Shown one piece after another: positions 19,075 through 28,544 of a DNA stretch of 64,000 nt. Source of the stretch: Streptomyces sp. NBC_00457 (GTDB lineage Bacteria > Actinomycetota > Actinomycetes > Streptomycetales > Streptomycetaceae); assembly GCF_036014015.1 (NCBI RefSeq), contig NZ_CP107905.1:6572001-6636000 (forward strand), given 5' to 3'. The position numbers were made by a program, and so were the translations under genes. The notes beneath the pieces were generated by a model. The model was given only the letters and a program-made list of their open reading frames with translations. It searched no databases and was not told the origin of the DNA. Numbering within the stretch: the first letter of the stretch is position 1; every line of letters starts with the position of its first letter.

Positions 19075-19488
19075 ATGGACGCGCTCTACACCGCTGTCGC
19101 CACCGCCACCCACGGCCGTGACGGCCGCGCTGTCTCCTCCGACGGCAAGATCGACCTCAAGCTCGCCCCGCCGGTGGAGCTGGGCGGCAACGGCGAGGGC
19201 ACCAACCCGGAGCAGCTGTTCGCCGCCGGTTACGCCGCCTGCTTCGGCAGCGCCCTCGGCCTCGTCGGCCGCCAGGCGAAGGTCGACGTCAGCGACGCCG
19301 CCGTCACCGCCGAGGTCGGCATAGGCAAGCAGGGCGAGGGCTTCGGCCTGAAGGTCACCCTCCGCGTCGAGCTGCCCGACGGCCTGGACGAGGCGACCGG
19401 CCGCAAGCTCATCGAGACCGCCCACCAGGTCTGCCCGTACTCCAACGCCACTCGCGGCAACATCGACGTCGACCTCGTCGTCGAGTAA
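19075..19488 (+). CDS. ohr: Organic hydroperoxide resistance protein Ohr
   Basis: 137 aa. Ohr is a thiol peroxidase that reduces organic and fatty-acid hydroperoxides, usually with lipoylated proteins as donors. Both catalytic Cys are present: Cys56 in AAGYAACFGSAL and Cys120 in HQVCPYSNATRGN. Length and motifs are canonical. It is divergent from its repressor ohrR, with a terminator hairpin 28 bp downstream. Confidence 0.97.
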   Translation: MDALYTAVATATHGRDGRAVSSDGKIDLKLAPPVELGGNGEGTNPEQLFAAGYAACFGSALGLVGRQAKVDVSDAAVTAEVGIGKQGEGFGLKVTLRVELPDGLDEATGRKLIETAHQVCPYSNATRGNIDVDLVVE

Positions 19489-19516
19489 TCCAGCACGCGC
19501 CGAACGTTCCCGCCGG

Positions 19517-19545
19517 GGGCCGAGCGTCAACTCGTCGCTCGGCCC
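19517..19545 (+). terminator. ohr terminator
   Basis: A 10-bp perfect stem GGGCCGAGCG/CGCTCGGCCC encloses a 9-nt loop. Confidence 0.7.
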
Positions 19546-19637
19546 GGCCGTCCCGCCGGACGCCAGGTGTGCGGCCTGGTGGGAGTAGGCCGTGAGGGGC
19601 TGGAGGGCAAGGGAACTCCCTGATGTGAGGGCGGTGT

Positions 19638-20159
19638 TCAGAAGCGCTCGACTGACCGAAAGGGGTCAGTGGGGCGCAGCTGGATGCGGTGGTGGAGCCG
19701 GAGCGCGACGGCTCGCGCCGATCTGATCAGGCGGACCGACTGCCGGGCTGCCCTGCGGCACATCGCCGAGGTGAGGCGGAGCGTGCCGTAGGTGCGATGC
19801 AGGCCCAGGCGGAGCAGTGCGTGCCGGGCATGGGAGCGCGGCGGGACCTGGGTGCCGAGCGGGCGGTAACGGCGGTAGTACGCACGGGACTTGCCCAGGA
19901 ACTCGGTGCGGGCGGCGCGCGGGAGGCGGTCGCGCCTGGTGTGCACCGCCAGCAGGTGGTCGACCACCAGCACGTCCGGGGCGAGGGTGGCGTTGCGGGT
20001 CGCGAACTCGTCGGCGAGCGCGCCGCAGGCGTCCGGCGAGCAATCGTCCACGGCGATCAGTTCCAGATCCGGACATGACTGGGAGAGCACCGACTCCAGG
20101 CACGCGGGGAGATACGCCTGAACCCGGTGCGCGGGGACGATGACGCTGAACCTGGGCAC
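19638..20159 (-). pseudogene. Internally deleted remnant of a GT2/CDP-glycerol glycerophosphotransferase gene
   Basis: 173 codons. Residues 1 to about 55 (MPRFSVIVPAHRVQAYL, then SVLSQSCPDLELIAVDDCSPD) are a normal family 2 glycosyltransferase start with the nucleotide-binding DD. After about residue 58 the frame jumps to APDVLVVD and then to RDRLPRAARTEFL, segments that I recall as lying far apart in the full bifunctional Streptomyces protein. The DGD metal-binding core, the acceptor region and the whole C-terminal glycerophosphotransferase domain are missing. The joins stay in frame, so a short protein could still be made, but it cannot be an active glycosyltransferase. Confidence 0.65.
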
Positions 20160-20267
20160 GGCACATCCATGGGTCGGCGCGGGCGGTCGGCCCGGGAACG
20201 GCCGGTGGAGTGGCTTGGTTACGTCGGGTACGGCATTCGGGGGACGAGCCGAGCCCGGGCAGGTGAA

Positions 20268-20294
20268 GGGGCGAGCCGGTTGCCGGCTCGCCCC
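20268..20294. terminator. Terminator after the sugar ABC operon
   Basis: A 12-bp perfect stem (GGGGCGAGCCGG with CCGGCTCGCCCC) has a 3-nt loop. It lies between the permease stop at 20350 and the start of the glycosyltransferase remnant. Confidence 0.7.
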
Positions 20295-20349
20295 GGTCGT
20301 ACGCCTTCAATCAGGCTTCGGTCAGGCTTCAAGCAGGCCGTCGTACGCG

Positions 20350-21258
20350 CTACTTCACCGCGCCCGCCATCACCCCGGACACGAACTGCCGCTGGAACGC
20401 GAAGAACACGACCAGCGGGATCACCATGGAGATGAACGCGCCCGGCGCCAGGATGTCGACGTTGTCGGCGAACGCGCGCATCTGCGTCTGCAGGGCGACC
20501 GTGATCGGCTGGCTGTCGGTGTCGGAGAACACCAGCGCGATCAGCATGTCGTTCCACACCCACAGGAACTGGAAGATACCCAGGCTCGCGATCGCGGGCC
20601 CGCCCAGCGGCAGTACGACCCGGGCGAACAGGCGCAGTTCACCCGCCCCGTCCAGCCGGGCCGCCTCCAGCAGTTCCTTCGGGATCTCCGCGAAGAAGTT
20701 CCGCAGCAGGAACACCGCGAAGGGCAGGCCGAAGCCCGTGTGGAAGAGGACCACGCCCATGACGTTGCCGAACAGGCCGATCTTGCCGAAGAGTTCGGCG
20801 ACCGGGATCAGCGCCACCTGCACCGGCACCACCAGCAGGCCGACCACGCCGAGGAACCACCAGTCGCGGCCCGGGAACTCCATCCACGCGAACGCGTAGC
20901 CCGCGAGCGCGCCGATGACGACGACGAGGAGCGTCGCCGGGACCGTGATCAACAGGGTGTTGACGAGCGACTCGGTGATGTCGTCGTTCTGCAGGAGCTT
21001 GTCGTAGCTCTCGAAGGTGAGCTGGGACGGTTTGCTGAAGACGTCCCACCAGCCGCTGATCGTCATCTCTTCCGGAGGACGCAGCGAGGACAGGAGCAGA
21101 CCGATCGTCGGGACCAGCCAGAACAGGCCGACGACGATCAGGAAGACCCGGACCGCGCCGCCGCTGACACCTTCCGCGAGGCGTGAGCCGAGGGACTGCT
21201 TCGCCTTGACCGGAGTGACCGGTTCGGGCTTGGTGAGCCTGTCGGCATGCGTGGTCAT
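20350..21258 (-). CDS. Carbohydrate ABC transporter permease, MalG type
   Basis: 302 aa from ATG 21258. It has six membrane segments and the cytoplasmic EAA loop EAARLDGAGELRLFARVVLP that contacts the ATPase. The first segment is preceded by a basic N-terminus. The start overlaps the stop of the upstream permease by 4 bp (ATGA), so translation is coupled. No ATPase gene is present, so a shared MsiK-type ATPase is likely, as is usual in Streptomyces. The sugar is unknown. Confidence 0.9.
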   Translation of the reverse strand: MTTHADRLTKPEPVTPVKAKQSLGSRLAEGVSGGAVRVFLIVVGLFWLVPTIGLLLSSLRPPEEMTISGWWDVFSKPSQLTFESYDKLLQNDDITESLVNTLLITVPATLLVVVIGALAGYAFAWMEFPGRDWWFLGVVGLLVVPVQVALIPVAELFGKIGLFGNVMGVVLFHTGFGLPFAVFLLRNFFAEIPKELLEAARLDGAGELRLFARVVLPLGGPAIASLGIFQFLWVWNDMLIALVFSDTDSQPITVALQTQMRAFADNVDILAPGAFISMVIPLVVFFAFQRQFVSGVMAGAVK

Positions 21259-22598
21259 CGCCGCACCTCCCGCCTGAGCCTGCGGATGTTGAACCACATC
21301 ACCGGGATGACCAGCAGGAGCAGGAACACCGAGATCGCGCTCGCGATGCCCGGCTGGTCCTCGGAGAAGCCCTTGCGGTACAGCTCCAGCGCCAGGACGT
21401 TCGCGTCGTCCTGTGCGGAGCCCGGGGCGATGATGAAGACCAGGTCGAAGATCTTCAGGACGTTGATCATCAGGGTGACGATGACGACCGCGAGGACCGG
21501 CGCCAGCAGGGGGACCGTGACCCTGCGGAACACCTGCCACTCACTCGCGCCGTCGACGCGGGCCGCCTCCAGCAGCTCGCGCGGGATGCCCGCGAGCCCG
21601 GCCGCGATCAGCACCATCGCGAAACCGGCCCACATCCAGATGTACGCCCCGATGATCGACGGCGTGACCAGCGACGGGCCGAGCCAGTCCAGGCCGTTGT
21701 ACGGCTCCTTGAAGTTGCTCGCCGGGAGGCGGAGCTGGGCGCCGTCGGCCTTTTCCGACAGGGAGAACGTGCCGTCGTCGCCGGCCCTCGCCGTCTCCAC
21801 GACCTTGCCGTCCTTGACCGCCTCGATCTTCATGCCGGGGTAGCCGAGTTCGGTCGCGTCGGGTGCGCCGAGCGTGCCGACGCCCTTGCCGCGGGTGAAG
21901 TCCTGCCAGGTCGTGCCGGTGATCCTGCCCGGGTCGGCCTGCGGAGCGACGGCCCGCTTGGCGTTGCCGGGCATCTGGTCGGGGGCGACGCCCACGAGGG
22001 GCAGCGTGACCGTGTCCCCGGTGTGGACCGTCGCCTTGGTGATGAAGGCGCCGCCGCCCTGTGCCACGAGGGGCGACTCACGGCCCGGGTGGGCCTTCGG
22101 GAACGCCGACGACTCGGCGAACGTGTCGTGGACGCCCACCCACACCGCGTTCGCGACGCCCTTCTCCGGGTCCTGGTCGTAGACGAGGCGGAAGATGATG
22201 CCGGCCGCCAGCATCGAGATCGCCATCGGCATGAAGACGACCAGCTTGAACGCCGTGCCCCAGCTCACCCGTTCGGTCAGCACCGCGAAGATCAGACCGA
22301 GCGCGGTGGCGACCGTCGGCGCGAACACCACCCAGATGACGTTGTTCTTCAGGGCGGTGCGGATGCCGTCGTCGGTGAACAGGAACTCGTAGTTGTCGAA
22401 GCCGGTGAACGAGCCCGACTGGTCGTAGAAACTGCGGACGACCGAGTACCCGATCGGGTAGACCACGAGCGCGCCCAGCAGCACGAGAGCGGGCAGCAGG
22501 AACAGCGCTGCCACGGTCTTGCGGGTGCCGGTCACGCTCTTGCGCGACTTGGGTGCGGCAGGGGTCGGAGGGACCCCTGCCGCCGTGGCCGACGTCAT
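21255..22598 (-). CDS. Carbohydrate ABC transporter permease, MalF type, with a large extracytoplasmic insert
   Basis: 447 aa, well above the usual 290-330 aa. Transmembrane segments flank an insert of about 130-140 residues (approximately 150-290) that is hydrophilic, Gly/Thr-rich and beta-prone (KATVHTGDTVTLPLVGVAP and EAVKDGKVVETARAGDDGTF). The EAA loop is EAARVDGASEWQVFRRVTVP. E. coli MalF also has a periplasmic P2 domain that meets the binding protein; an analogous role is an inference. It lies between the binding protein gene and the second permease gene. Confidence 0.88.
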   Translation of the reverse strand: MTSATAAGVPPTPAAPKSRKSVTGTRKTVAALFLLPALVLLGALVVYPIGYSVVRSFYDQSGSFTGFDNYEFLFTDDGIRTALKNNVIWVVFAPTVATALGLIFAVLTERVSWGTAFKLVVFMPMAISMLAAGIIFRLVYDQDPEKGVANAVWVGVHDTFAESSAFPKAHPGRESPLVAQGGGAFITKATVHTGDTVTLPLVGVAPDQMPGNAKRAVAPQADPGRITGTTWQDFTRGKGVGTLGAPDATELGYPGMKIEAVKDGKVVETARAGDDGTFSLSEKADGAQLRLPASNFKEPYNGLDWLGPSLVTPSIIGAYIWMWAGFAMVLIAAGLAGIPRELLEAARVDGASEWQVFRRVTVPLLAPVLAVVIVTLMINVLKIFDLVFIIAPGSAQDDANVLALELYRKGFSEDQPGIASAISVFLLLLVIPVMWFNIRRLRREVRR

Positions 22599-22602
22599 CG
22601 CG

Positions 22603-23979
22603 TCAGCCTCCGTAGGCGGCCGCCGCGTCCGCCTCCAGCTTCGCCTGCGCGCCCGCTACGTCCTTCGGATTGGTCAGGAAGTCCTGCAGCGCCTTCCACT
22701 CGCCCTTGCCGGGCGTGCCGCCGAAGGCCTGCGGGGCCTGGTCGGACATGTCGAAGCGGAACTCGTCGCCCGAGTCGATGAGCGCCTTGGCGATCTTCTG
22801 CTGCACCGGGTTCGGATACGCCGAGTTGTCCACGTTCTTGTTCGGCGAGAGATAGCCGCCCAGCTTCGCCTGGATCGTCGCCGCGTCCGGGGAGGCCAGG
22901 AAGGTGGCCAGCGCCTGCGCCGCCTTGGAGTCCTTGAGGATCACCGCCGCGTCGCCGCCGGAGACCACGGGTGGGCTGTCGCCCACGGCCGGGAAGGGGA
23001 ACACCTTCGCGTCCGTGCCGACCTTCGCGCCCGCGGTGCCGATGTTGACCTGCGCGAAGTCGCCCTCGTAGACCATGCCCGCCTTGGGCTGGTCACCGCC
23101 GGTGAAGGTCTGCGTCACCGAGGCCGGGAAGTCCGTCTGCAGCGCGCCCTTCGCACCGCCGGCGACATAGTCCTTCTTGCCCCAGACCTGGGCCAGCGTG
23201 GTCAGGGCGTCTTTCACGGACGGGTCCGTCCACTTGATCTCGTGCTGCGCGAGCTGGTCGTACTTCTCCGGGCCCGCCTGGGAGAGGTAGATGTTCTCGA
23301 ACCAGTCGGTGAGGGTCCAGCCCTCGGCGCCGCCGACGGAGAACGGGGTGACACCGGAGTCGTAGATGGTCTGGGCGGTGGTGAGCAACTCGTCCCAGGT
23401 CTTCGGTTCCGTGGCCCCCGCGTTCTCGAAGACCTGCGTGTTGTACCAGATCAGGGACTTGTTGGCGGCCTTGTAGTAGACGCCGTACTGCTCGCCGCCG
23501 ACCTTGCCGATGTCCTGCCAGCCCTGCGAGTAGTTCTTGGCCAGCTCGGCCTTGGCCTCGGCGCCCAGCGGCTTGGCCCACTTCTTGTCCACGGCCTGCT
23601 TGATCGCGCCGGGCTGCGGGAGCAGCGCGATGTCCGGCGGCTGGCCGCCCGCGATCTTCGAGCCCAGGAAGTTGACGATCGGGTCCTGCGCGGGCACGAA
23701 GGAGACCTTGGCGCCGGTGCGCTTCTCGAACTCCGCGAGAACCTTCTTGAAGTTGTCCTGCTCCGCGCCGCTCCAGACGGCGGCGACCTCGAGGCTTTCG
23801 CCGTTCAGCTTGGGGAGGGTCACGGTGGTGCCCGTCTCCTTGCCGCCGCCGGCCTGCTCGTTTCCGTTGTCGTCGTCTCCACCGCAGGCGGTGAGCGTGA
23901 GTGCGAGTGCTCCCGCGAGGACGGTGGCTGCGGTTTTCACGGCCGTGTGTTTCCGGATGGTGCTGTGCGTGCTGCGCAT
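22603..23979 (-). CDS. Sugar ABC transporter substrate-binding lipoprotein
   Basis: 458 aa from ATG 23979. The signal peptide ends in a lipobox, ALTLTACGGDDD, so the mature protein is anchored by Cys. The fold is family 1 extracellular solute-binding (ELLTTAQTIYDSGVTPFSVGGAEGWTLTDWF, and AQALATFLASPDAATIQAKLGGYLSPN near the C-terminus). It is first in the operon with the two permease genes, four bases upstream of the MalF-type gene. The frame is open upstream of the ATG, but that sequence does not resemble a signal peptide. The ligand cannot be assigned. Confidence 0.92.
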   Translation of the reverse strand: MRSTHSTIRKHTAVKTAATVLAGALALTLTACGGDDDNGNEQAGGGKETGTTVTLPKLNGESLEVAAVWSGAEQDNFKKVLAEFEKRTGAKVSFVPAQDPIVNFLGSKIAGGQPPDIALLPQPGAIKQAVDKKWAKPLGAEAKAELAKNYSQGWQDIGKVGGEQYGVYYKAANKSLIWYNTQVFENAGATEPKTWDELLTTAQTIYDSGVTPFSVGGAEGWTLTDWFENIYLSQAGPEKYDQLAQHEIKWTDPSVKDALTTLAQVWGKKDYVAGGAKGALQTDFPASVTQTFTGGDQPKAGMVYEGDFAQVNIGTAGAKVGTDAKVFPFPAVGDSPPVVSGGDAAVILKDSKAAQALATFLASPDAATIQAKLGGYLSPNKNVDNSAYPNPVQQKIAKALIDSGDEFRFDMSDQAPQAFGGTPGKGEWKALQDFLTNPKDVAGAQAKLEADAAAAYGG

Positions 23980-24140
23980 GACTGCCCCGTTCTTCGTTCC
24001 TCGTCGAACGTCCGAACGCTGTCCCGTGCGGTCTGGTCTACGCCGGGTGGTGGGGGTCGGCAAGAGTGCGTTCGGTGTCAAGTGGGTGATCGTGACCGCG
24101 TCGTGACCAAGAGTGGTGGTGGGGACGGTTGATTGACGGG

Positions 24141-24187
24141 TGCGGGTCGGTGGGGGCTGGTCGCGCAGTTCCCCGCGCCCCTTGGGT
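24141..24187. repeat. Dispersed intergenic repeat with core TCGCGCAGTTCCCCGCGCCC, copy 1
   Basis: About 47 bp, including the core TCGCGCAGTTCCCCGCGCCC. The same sequence with few changes occurs at 35042-35089 in the same orientation. It lies between the binding-protein gene and the 3' end of the FHA gene. I recall this motif as frequent between Streptomyces genes; its role is unknown. Confidence 0.7.
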
Positions 24188-24224
24188 TGGACCAGTCACC
24201 CCTCGTCAATTTGCGCCCTACCCC

Positions 24225-27200
24225 CTACAACAGCGACGGCACCGCCACCGCCGATACCTCCCGGGCTGCCCGTTCCAGCGCGCTTGCCAGGAGCGCCAGG
24301 TCCGTCGGGCCGTTTCCCAGCTCCCGTACGGGGCGCCGGGTCGGAGGGTCGCCCATGCGTTCCCACTCCAGGGGTATGACGGTCGGCCGCAGGGTTGCCG
24401 TACGGGGGATGCGGCCCGTGACCCGTCCGCCCTGGAAGGGCGTCACCCGGCCGTCGTCGCAGGTCAACCGCCCGCGCCCCGGTGCCGGCTCGTCCGGTCC
24501 CGGCGCCGGTGGGTCCAGGGTGACCCGCAGAGTCGCCCGTTGTGCCGGTTCCGTCTGGGCCGTACGGCCGCCGATACCCGCCGCAGCGACCAGGTGCACG
24601 CCCAGCCGCTCGCCCTCACGGGCCACGGCCTCCAGTGCCCGCATCACGGACCCGGCGGCGGGCCGGCCGGGTGAACCGAGCGCGGGCGACACCAGGGCGT
24701 CCAGGTCGTCGACGACCACGACGAGCCGCGGCAACGGCGATATCGCCTCCGCCCGCTGACGCGCCGCCCCCGGCCGCAACCGCAGCGTCGAACTGGACGG
24801 CGCGTCGAGATCCCCGGCACCGGCTACGCCCGCTCCCGCACCCGCTCCTGCCGAGCGCTGGGCGACCATACGGCCGGACACCTCCCGCCCCCTGTGCCAC
24901 TCGGCGAAGTCAGCCCGCCCCAGCAGCTCGGCCCGCCGCTTGAGCTCGGCACTCAGCGACTGCGCGAACTCCCGCATGCGGACTGGGTCGTTGGCGGCGA
25001 GATGGGTGGTCACATGCGGTACGTCCGTACAGACGCGCAAGCCCTCGCCGTGGCCGTTGCCCGCGCTCACGCTGTCCCGGCCGTCGATCAACACGACGCT
25101 CAGCCGGTCCGGCCGCTCGGCGGCGGCCAGCGACGCGACCACGGCCCGCAGCAGCTCCGTACGCCCGCTGCCGTGCGGCCCCTCGATCAGCAGATGCGGC
25201 CCATCGGCGACCAGGTCCGCGCACACCGGCCCGCGCGGCCCGGCCCCGAGCACGGCAAGCGCCCGCCCGCCGAGCGCCTCCGCGTCGTCGGCCGCGTCCG
25301 CCCACCGCGCCATCAGAGACGCCGGAGTGGCCCGGGCCAGCCCCAACTCGTCCAGCAATCGGGCCACTTGGGGCAACGGCGCCGACACCCTGCCCTGCCG
25401 CTCACCCCCGGCACCGTCCGTCCTGAGCGGCGCCAGTGCCCGCGCGAACCGCTCCGCCCAGGCGAGCGAGACGGCGTCCACCGCGGCGACCGTGCCGTGT
25501 CCGACGGGGCCGGGCCGCGTGGCGCCCGCCCCCGCGACCCGCAACAGCCGCAGCGCCGTTGCCACATCACCGCTGAGCAGCGCCACGGCCCCGCACTCCC
25601 GGAACGCCGGGGACGCCGCGCATGCCGCCTCGTACGTCTCCGTCACCGGCGACGCGGGCGAGGCAGGCGCGGTCTCGGCCAGGCAGACCACATGAATGCC
25701 GACCCGCGGCCCCTCCGACGCCAGCCGCGCCACCGCCTCCCGCACATCGGCGCCACCGGGGTCCCCGTCCACGATGACCACGGTGTACGGCCCCGGGAAT
25801 CCGCCCTTGTCGGGTACGGCTTCGTCGGCGGCCGCGGCCCAGGAGGGCCGGTGGACTGCGCCGCGGATCGGCTCCTCGGTGGCGTGGTCGGGGTGGGCCG
25901 CGGGGGTGTCGTAGGAGGCTTTGAGGGTGGGGTTGTCAGGGTGCGTCGGGCCGGTGCCGGAGGTGGACGTGCCCGGCAGAGTGACCGTGGCGGTTCCCTC
26001 TGCGGTCGGGGGCGTCGGCCCGCCTGTTGTCCGTGCGGAGGTAAGGCCGTGGGCCGTGGCCCCCGGGCCGCTGCGCAGCTCCGCCAGGTGGTCCTCCATG
26101 CGGCGGAGGAGTTCGTCTACGCGGGCGGTGGCCTGTTCGCGGTCGTAGGCGAGGAGGAGTCGGCAGTCTTGCCCGTGGCCCGGGCGGAGGTGGGGGAGCC
26201 AGCCGAGCCAGGACCACTCGGCGGTGCGCTCCGGCAGCGGGCGGGAGCGGTCCGCGCTGATCAGGACGACTTCCAGAGTGGAGGGGGAGTGCAGCGCGGT
26301 GAGCTGGGCCACGACCGCGCGGGCCAGCCCGGCGAGCCGCGCGCGCGGGCCGGCCAGCCCCAGCGCCCCGACCTCACGCAGATCGGTGGTCACGGGTACG
26401 GCGGGCAGCAGGCCGGAGCCGTCGGGTGCCGCCCGGTCTGCCGTGCCCAGCCGGACGGTGAGCGCCTCCGGGTGACCCGGGCCGCGCTCCCACAGCCGAG
26501 GGCCGGGGCCCAGCGCCGTCAGCAGCAGGGCCGCCGGGTCCGGCCAGGTCTCCGGCAGCTGGGGGACGGGCACCAGGGGCTCCGCCGCCACACCGGCTAC
26601 GTCCGCGTCGTACGCCTCGCGCCCGGCCGCCGCCCCCTGCTCGGTGCGACCCCCGGCCAACCGCCGCGCCCACGCCGTCAGCCCTCCGCGCTTCCGCACG
26701 CCCTGCGGCACATCGGTCCCCCGGAGGGGAGTCCCTTTCCGCCGGCTCCTCCCGTCGGCAGGGTGGGCCGACGCCTCCGCATCAGAGGCCCGGTCACCGA
26801 GCCTGCCGTGCACCGCTCCACCGCCGCCCCGCCCAACGCCGTCGGCCTCCGTACGGGGATCAGGGCCGCCGAGTGAGCGCCCTGCCGTCGCGCCGGAGCC
26901 CGCGTCGCTGTGCCGGCCGCCAGTCGTCGTACCGAAATCCGGGCTGCCCGCGGAGCGCCCCGCCGCACCGGAGTGGGAGCCGCCGAACGTGTCGTCGCCC
27001 GCGGCCGCACCGGGAGCGGTACCGCCAAGGGTGCTCTCGCCCCCCGCACCGGAACCGCGGTCCGGGTACGCCCCGTGAGTTGCGGTGCCGGGGACCCCGT
27101 CGGCGGGTCCGCCACCGGCTGCCGTACGGAAGGCGCCGCTGTCGCGCCCGCTCCCAGCCGCCGCACCGGGGTCCATGTCGCCGAGCCTGCCCGCGGCCCT

Positions 27201-28544
27201 CGCACCAGGGCCCCGGTCCGGTTGCGTCCCGTGAGTTGCGGTGCCGGGGACCCCGTCGGCGGGTCCGCCACCGGCTGCCGTACGGAAGGCGCCGCTGTCG
27301 CGCCCGCTCCCAGCCGCCGCACCGGGGTCCATGTCGCCGAGCCTGCCCGCGGCCCTCGCGCCAGGGCCCCGGTCCGGTTGCGTCCCGTGAGTTGCGGTGC
27401 CGGGGACCCCGTCGGCGGGTCCGCCTCTGGCTGCCGTACGGAAGGAGCCGCTGTCGCGCCCGCCACCGACCGCCGCACCGTATGTGTCATCGTCGCGCCC
27501 GCTGCTCCCGGCCGCCGCATCGTAAGCGCCACCCCCGCGGCCACCGCCCCCCGCCGCACCGTGAGCGCCACCCCCGCCCCCACTGCCCCCCGCCGCCCCG
27601 AAGCCGCCACCGTCCGCCGACGCCCCGCCGGACGTCACGCCCGGTCCGGCCACCCCGAACCGGCCGCCATGGGTGTCGCCCCCACCCTCGCGCCCCCGCC
27701 CCCGCGAAGCCGAGCCGCCTGCCGTGTTCGCGTCCGTGGCCGTCGCCGTCCTCCGGCGCTCGATGTGCGGTGCCCCGCCCTGCTCCGGTACCACCGCTGC
27801 TTCACCTGGGCTCTGCCGGCTCTGCCCCTGTGCCGCCCATGCCCCCGTCCCGTACGAGTGAGACGTGGCCCCTGCCGCGCGCGGGTCCTCGGTGTCATCG
27901 GCGGGCACCCGGACGTGGCCTTCCCCGTCGGGTGCCGTCGGGAGGCGGGGGCCGGGGCCGCCGGCCGGGGCGAGGCGGAGGGCGGACTCGCCGATGCGGA
28001 GGAGGGCGCCCGGGGTGAAGCGGACCGGGCGGGTGGTCACGGGCGCGCCGTCCAGCGTCGTGCCGTTGGTGGAGCCGAGGTCGGCGACCGTGACCCGGCC
28101 GTCGGCGGCGACGGTGACCGCGCAGTGGAGGCGGGAGACGTCCGGGTCGTCCAGGGCGACGTCGGCGTCGGCGGAGCGGCCGATGTGGATCTGGCCGCCG
28201 TGAAGGAGGTGGACGCCGCCCGCGTCCGGGCCCGCGACGATGTCCAGGCGGGTCGGGGCGTCGTCGACCTCGGGGTGCGGTTCGGGCTCGGCCGGGGCGC
28301 CCAGGGACAGCACGGCGCCGTCGATCAGCGGGGGCTCGCCCAGCGTGGAGCGCCGGTCGTCGAGCCGCTCCGCGCCGGCGAACAGCACGGCCGGGCCGTC
28401 GCTGCCGGAGACCGCGGAGGCGAGCGCCGACGCGACCGCGGACAGAGCCGTGCCCGCGGGGGCCGTGATCAGTACGTCGCAGCTCGCGGCACGGCCGGGC
28501 GCGGGCGCCCCCAGGGGGTCTACGACGGTCAGCCGGATCTGCAT
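24225..28544 (-). CDS. FHA-domain FtsK/SpoIIIE-like ATPase with a long repetitive linker
   Basis: 1439 aa from ATG 28544 (MQIRLTVVDPLG), with GGGACC upstream; ATG 28625 is an alternative. Residues about 100-200 are an FHA domain (GRSADADVALDDPDVSRLHC, DLGSTNGT) that binds phosphothreonine. Residues about 240-650 are Gly/Ala/Asp-rich disordered linker with 52-residue perfect repeats. The C-terminal half has FtsK/SpoIIIE-like modules: a degenerate nucleotide site, then GPHGSGRTELLRAVVASL and a later VVVVDDLDALVSP. The two-module form recalls EccC of type VII secretion, but no membrane segment is evident. It is divergent from pkaA, whose kinase could supply the phosphothreonine. Confidence 0.85.
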   Translation of the reverse strand: MQIRLTVVDPLGAPAPGRAASCDVLITAPAGTALSAVASALASAVSGSDGPAVLFAGAERLDDRRSTLGEPPLIDGAVLSLGAPAEPEPHPEVDDAPTRLDIVAGPDAGGVHLLHGGQIHIGRSADADVALDDPDVSRLHCAVTVAADGRVTVADLGSTNGTTLDGAPVTTRPVRFTPGALLRIGESALRLAPAGGPGPRLPTAPDGEGHVRVPADDTEDPRAAGATSHSYGTGAWAAQGQSRQSPGEAAVVPEQGGAPHIERRRTATATDANTAGGSASRGRGREGGGDTHGGRFGVAGPGVTSGGASADGGGFGAAGGSGGGGGAHGAAGGGGRGGGAYDAAAGSSGRDDDTYGAAVGGGRDSGSFRTAARGGPADGVPGTATHGTQPDRGPGARAAGRLGDMDPGAAAGSGRDSGAFRTAAGGGPADGVPGTATHGTQPDRGPGARAAGRLGDMDPGAAAGSGRDSGAFRTAAGGGPADGVPGTATHGAYPDRGSGAGGESTLGGTAPGAAAGDDTFGGSHSGAAGRSAGSPDFGTTTGGRHSDAGSGATAGRSLGGPDPRTEADGVGRGGGGAVHGRLGDRASDAEASAHPADGRSRRKGTPLRGTDVPQGVRKRGGLTAWARRLAGGRTEQGAAAGREAYDADVAGVAAEPLVPVPQLPETWPDPAALLLTALGPGPRLWERGPGHPEALTVRLGTADRAAPDGSGLLPAVPVTTDLREVGALGLAGPRARLAGLARAVVAQLTALHSPSTLEVVLISADRSRPLPERTAEWSWLGWLPHLRPGHGQDCRLLLAYDREQATARVDELLRRMEDHLAELRSGPGATAHGLTSARTTGGPTPPTAEGTATVTLPGTSTSGTGPTHPDNPTLKASYDTPAAHPDHATEEPIRGAVHRPSWAAAADEAVPDKGGFPGPYTVVIVDGDPGGADVREAVARLASEGPRVGIHVVCLAETAPASPASPVTETYEAACAASPAFRECGAVALLSGDVATALRLLRVAGAGATRPGPVGHGTVAAVDAVSLAWAERFARALAPLRTDGAGGERQGRVSAPLPQVARLLDELGLARATPASLMARWADAADDAEALGGRALAVLGAGPRGPVCADLVADGPHLLIEGPHGSGRTELLRAVVASLAAAERPDRLSVVLIDGRDSVSAGNGHGEGLRVCTDVPHVTTHLAANDPVRMREFAQSLSAELKRRAELLGRADFAEWHRGREVSGRMVAQRSAGAGAGAGVAGAGDLDAPSSSTLRLRPGAARQRAEAISPLPRLVVVVDDLDALVSPALGSPGRPAAGSVMRALEAVAREGERLGVHLVAAAGIGGRTAQTEPAQRATLRVTLDPPAPGPDEPAPGRGRLTCDDGRVTPFQGGRVTGRIPRTATLRPTVIPLEWERMGDPPTRRPVRELGNGPTDLALLASALERAAREVSAVAVPSLL
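27075..27461. repeat. 156-bp in-frame tandem repeats inside the FHA-FtsK gene
   Basis: Units start at 27075, 27231 and 27387, an exact 156-bp (52-codon) period. The first two are near-identical and the third diverges after about 75 bp. They encode Gly/Ala-rich linker (PADGVPGTATHG, then GRLGDMDPGAAAG). The length keeps the frame, so copy number can change without breaking the protein. Confidence 0.88.
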
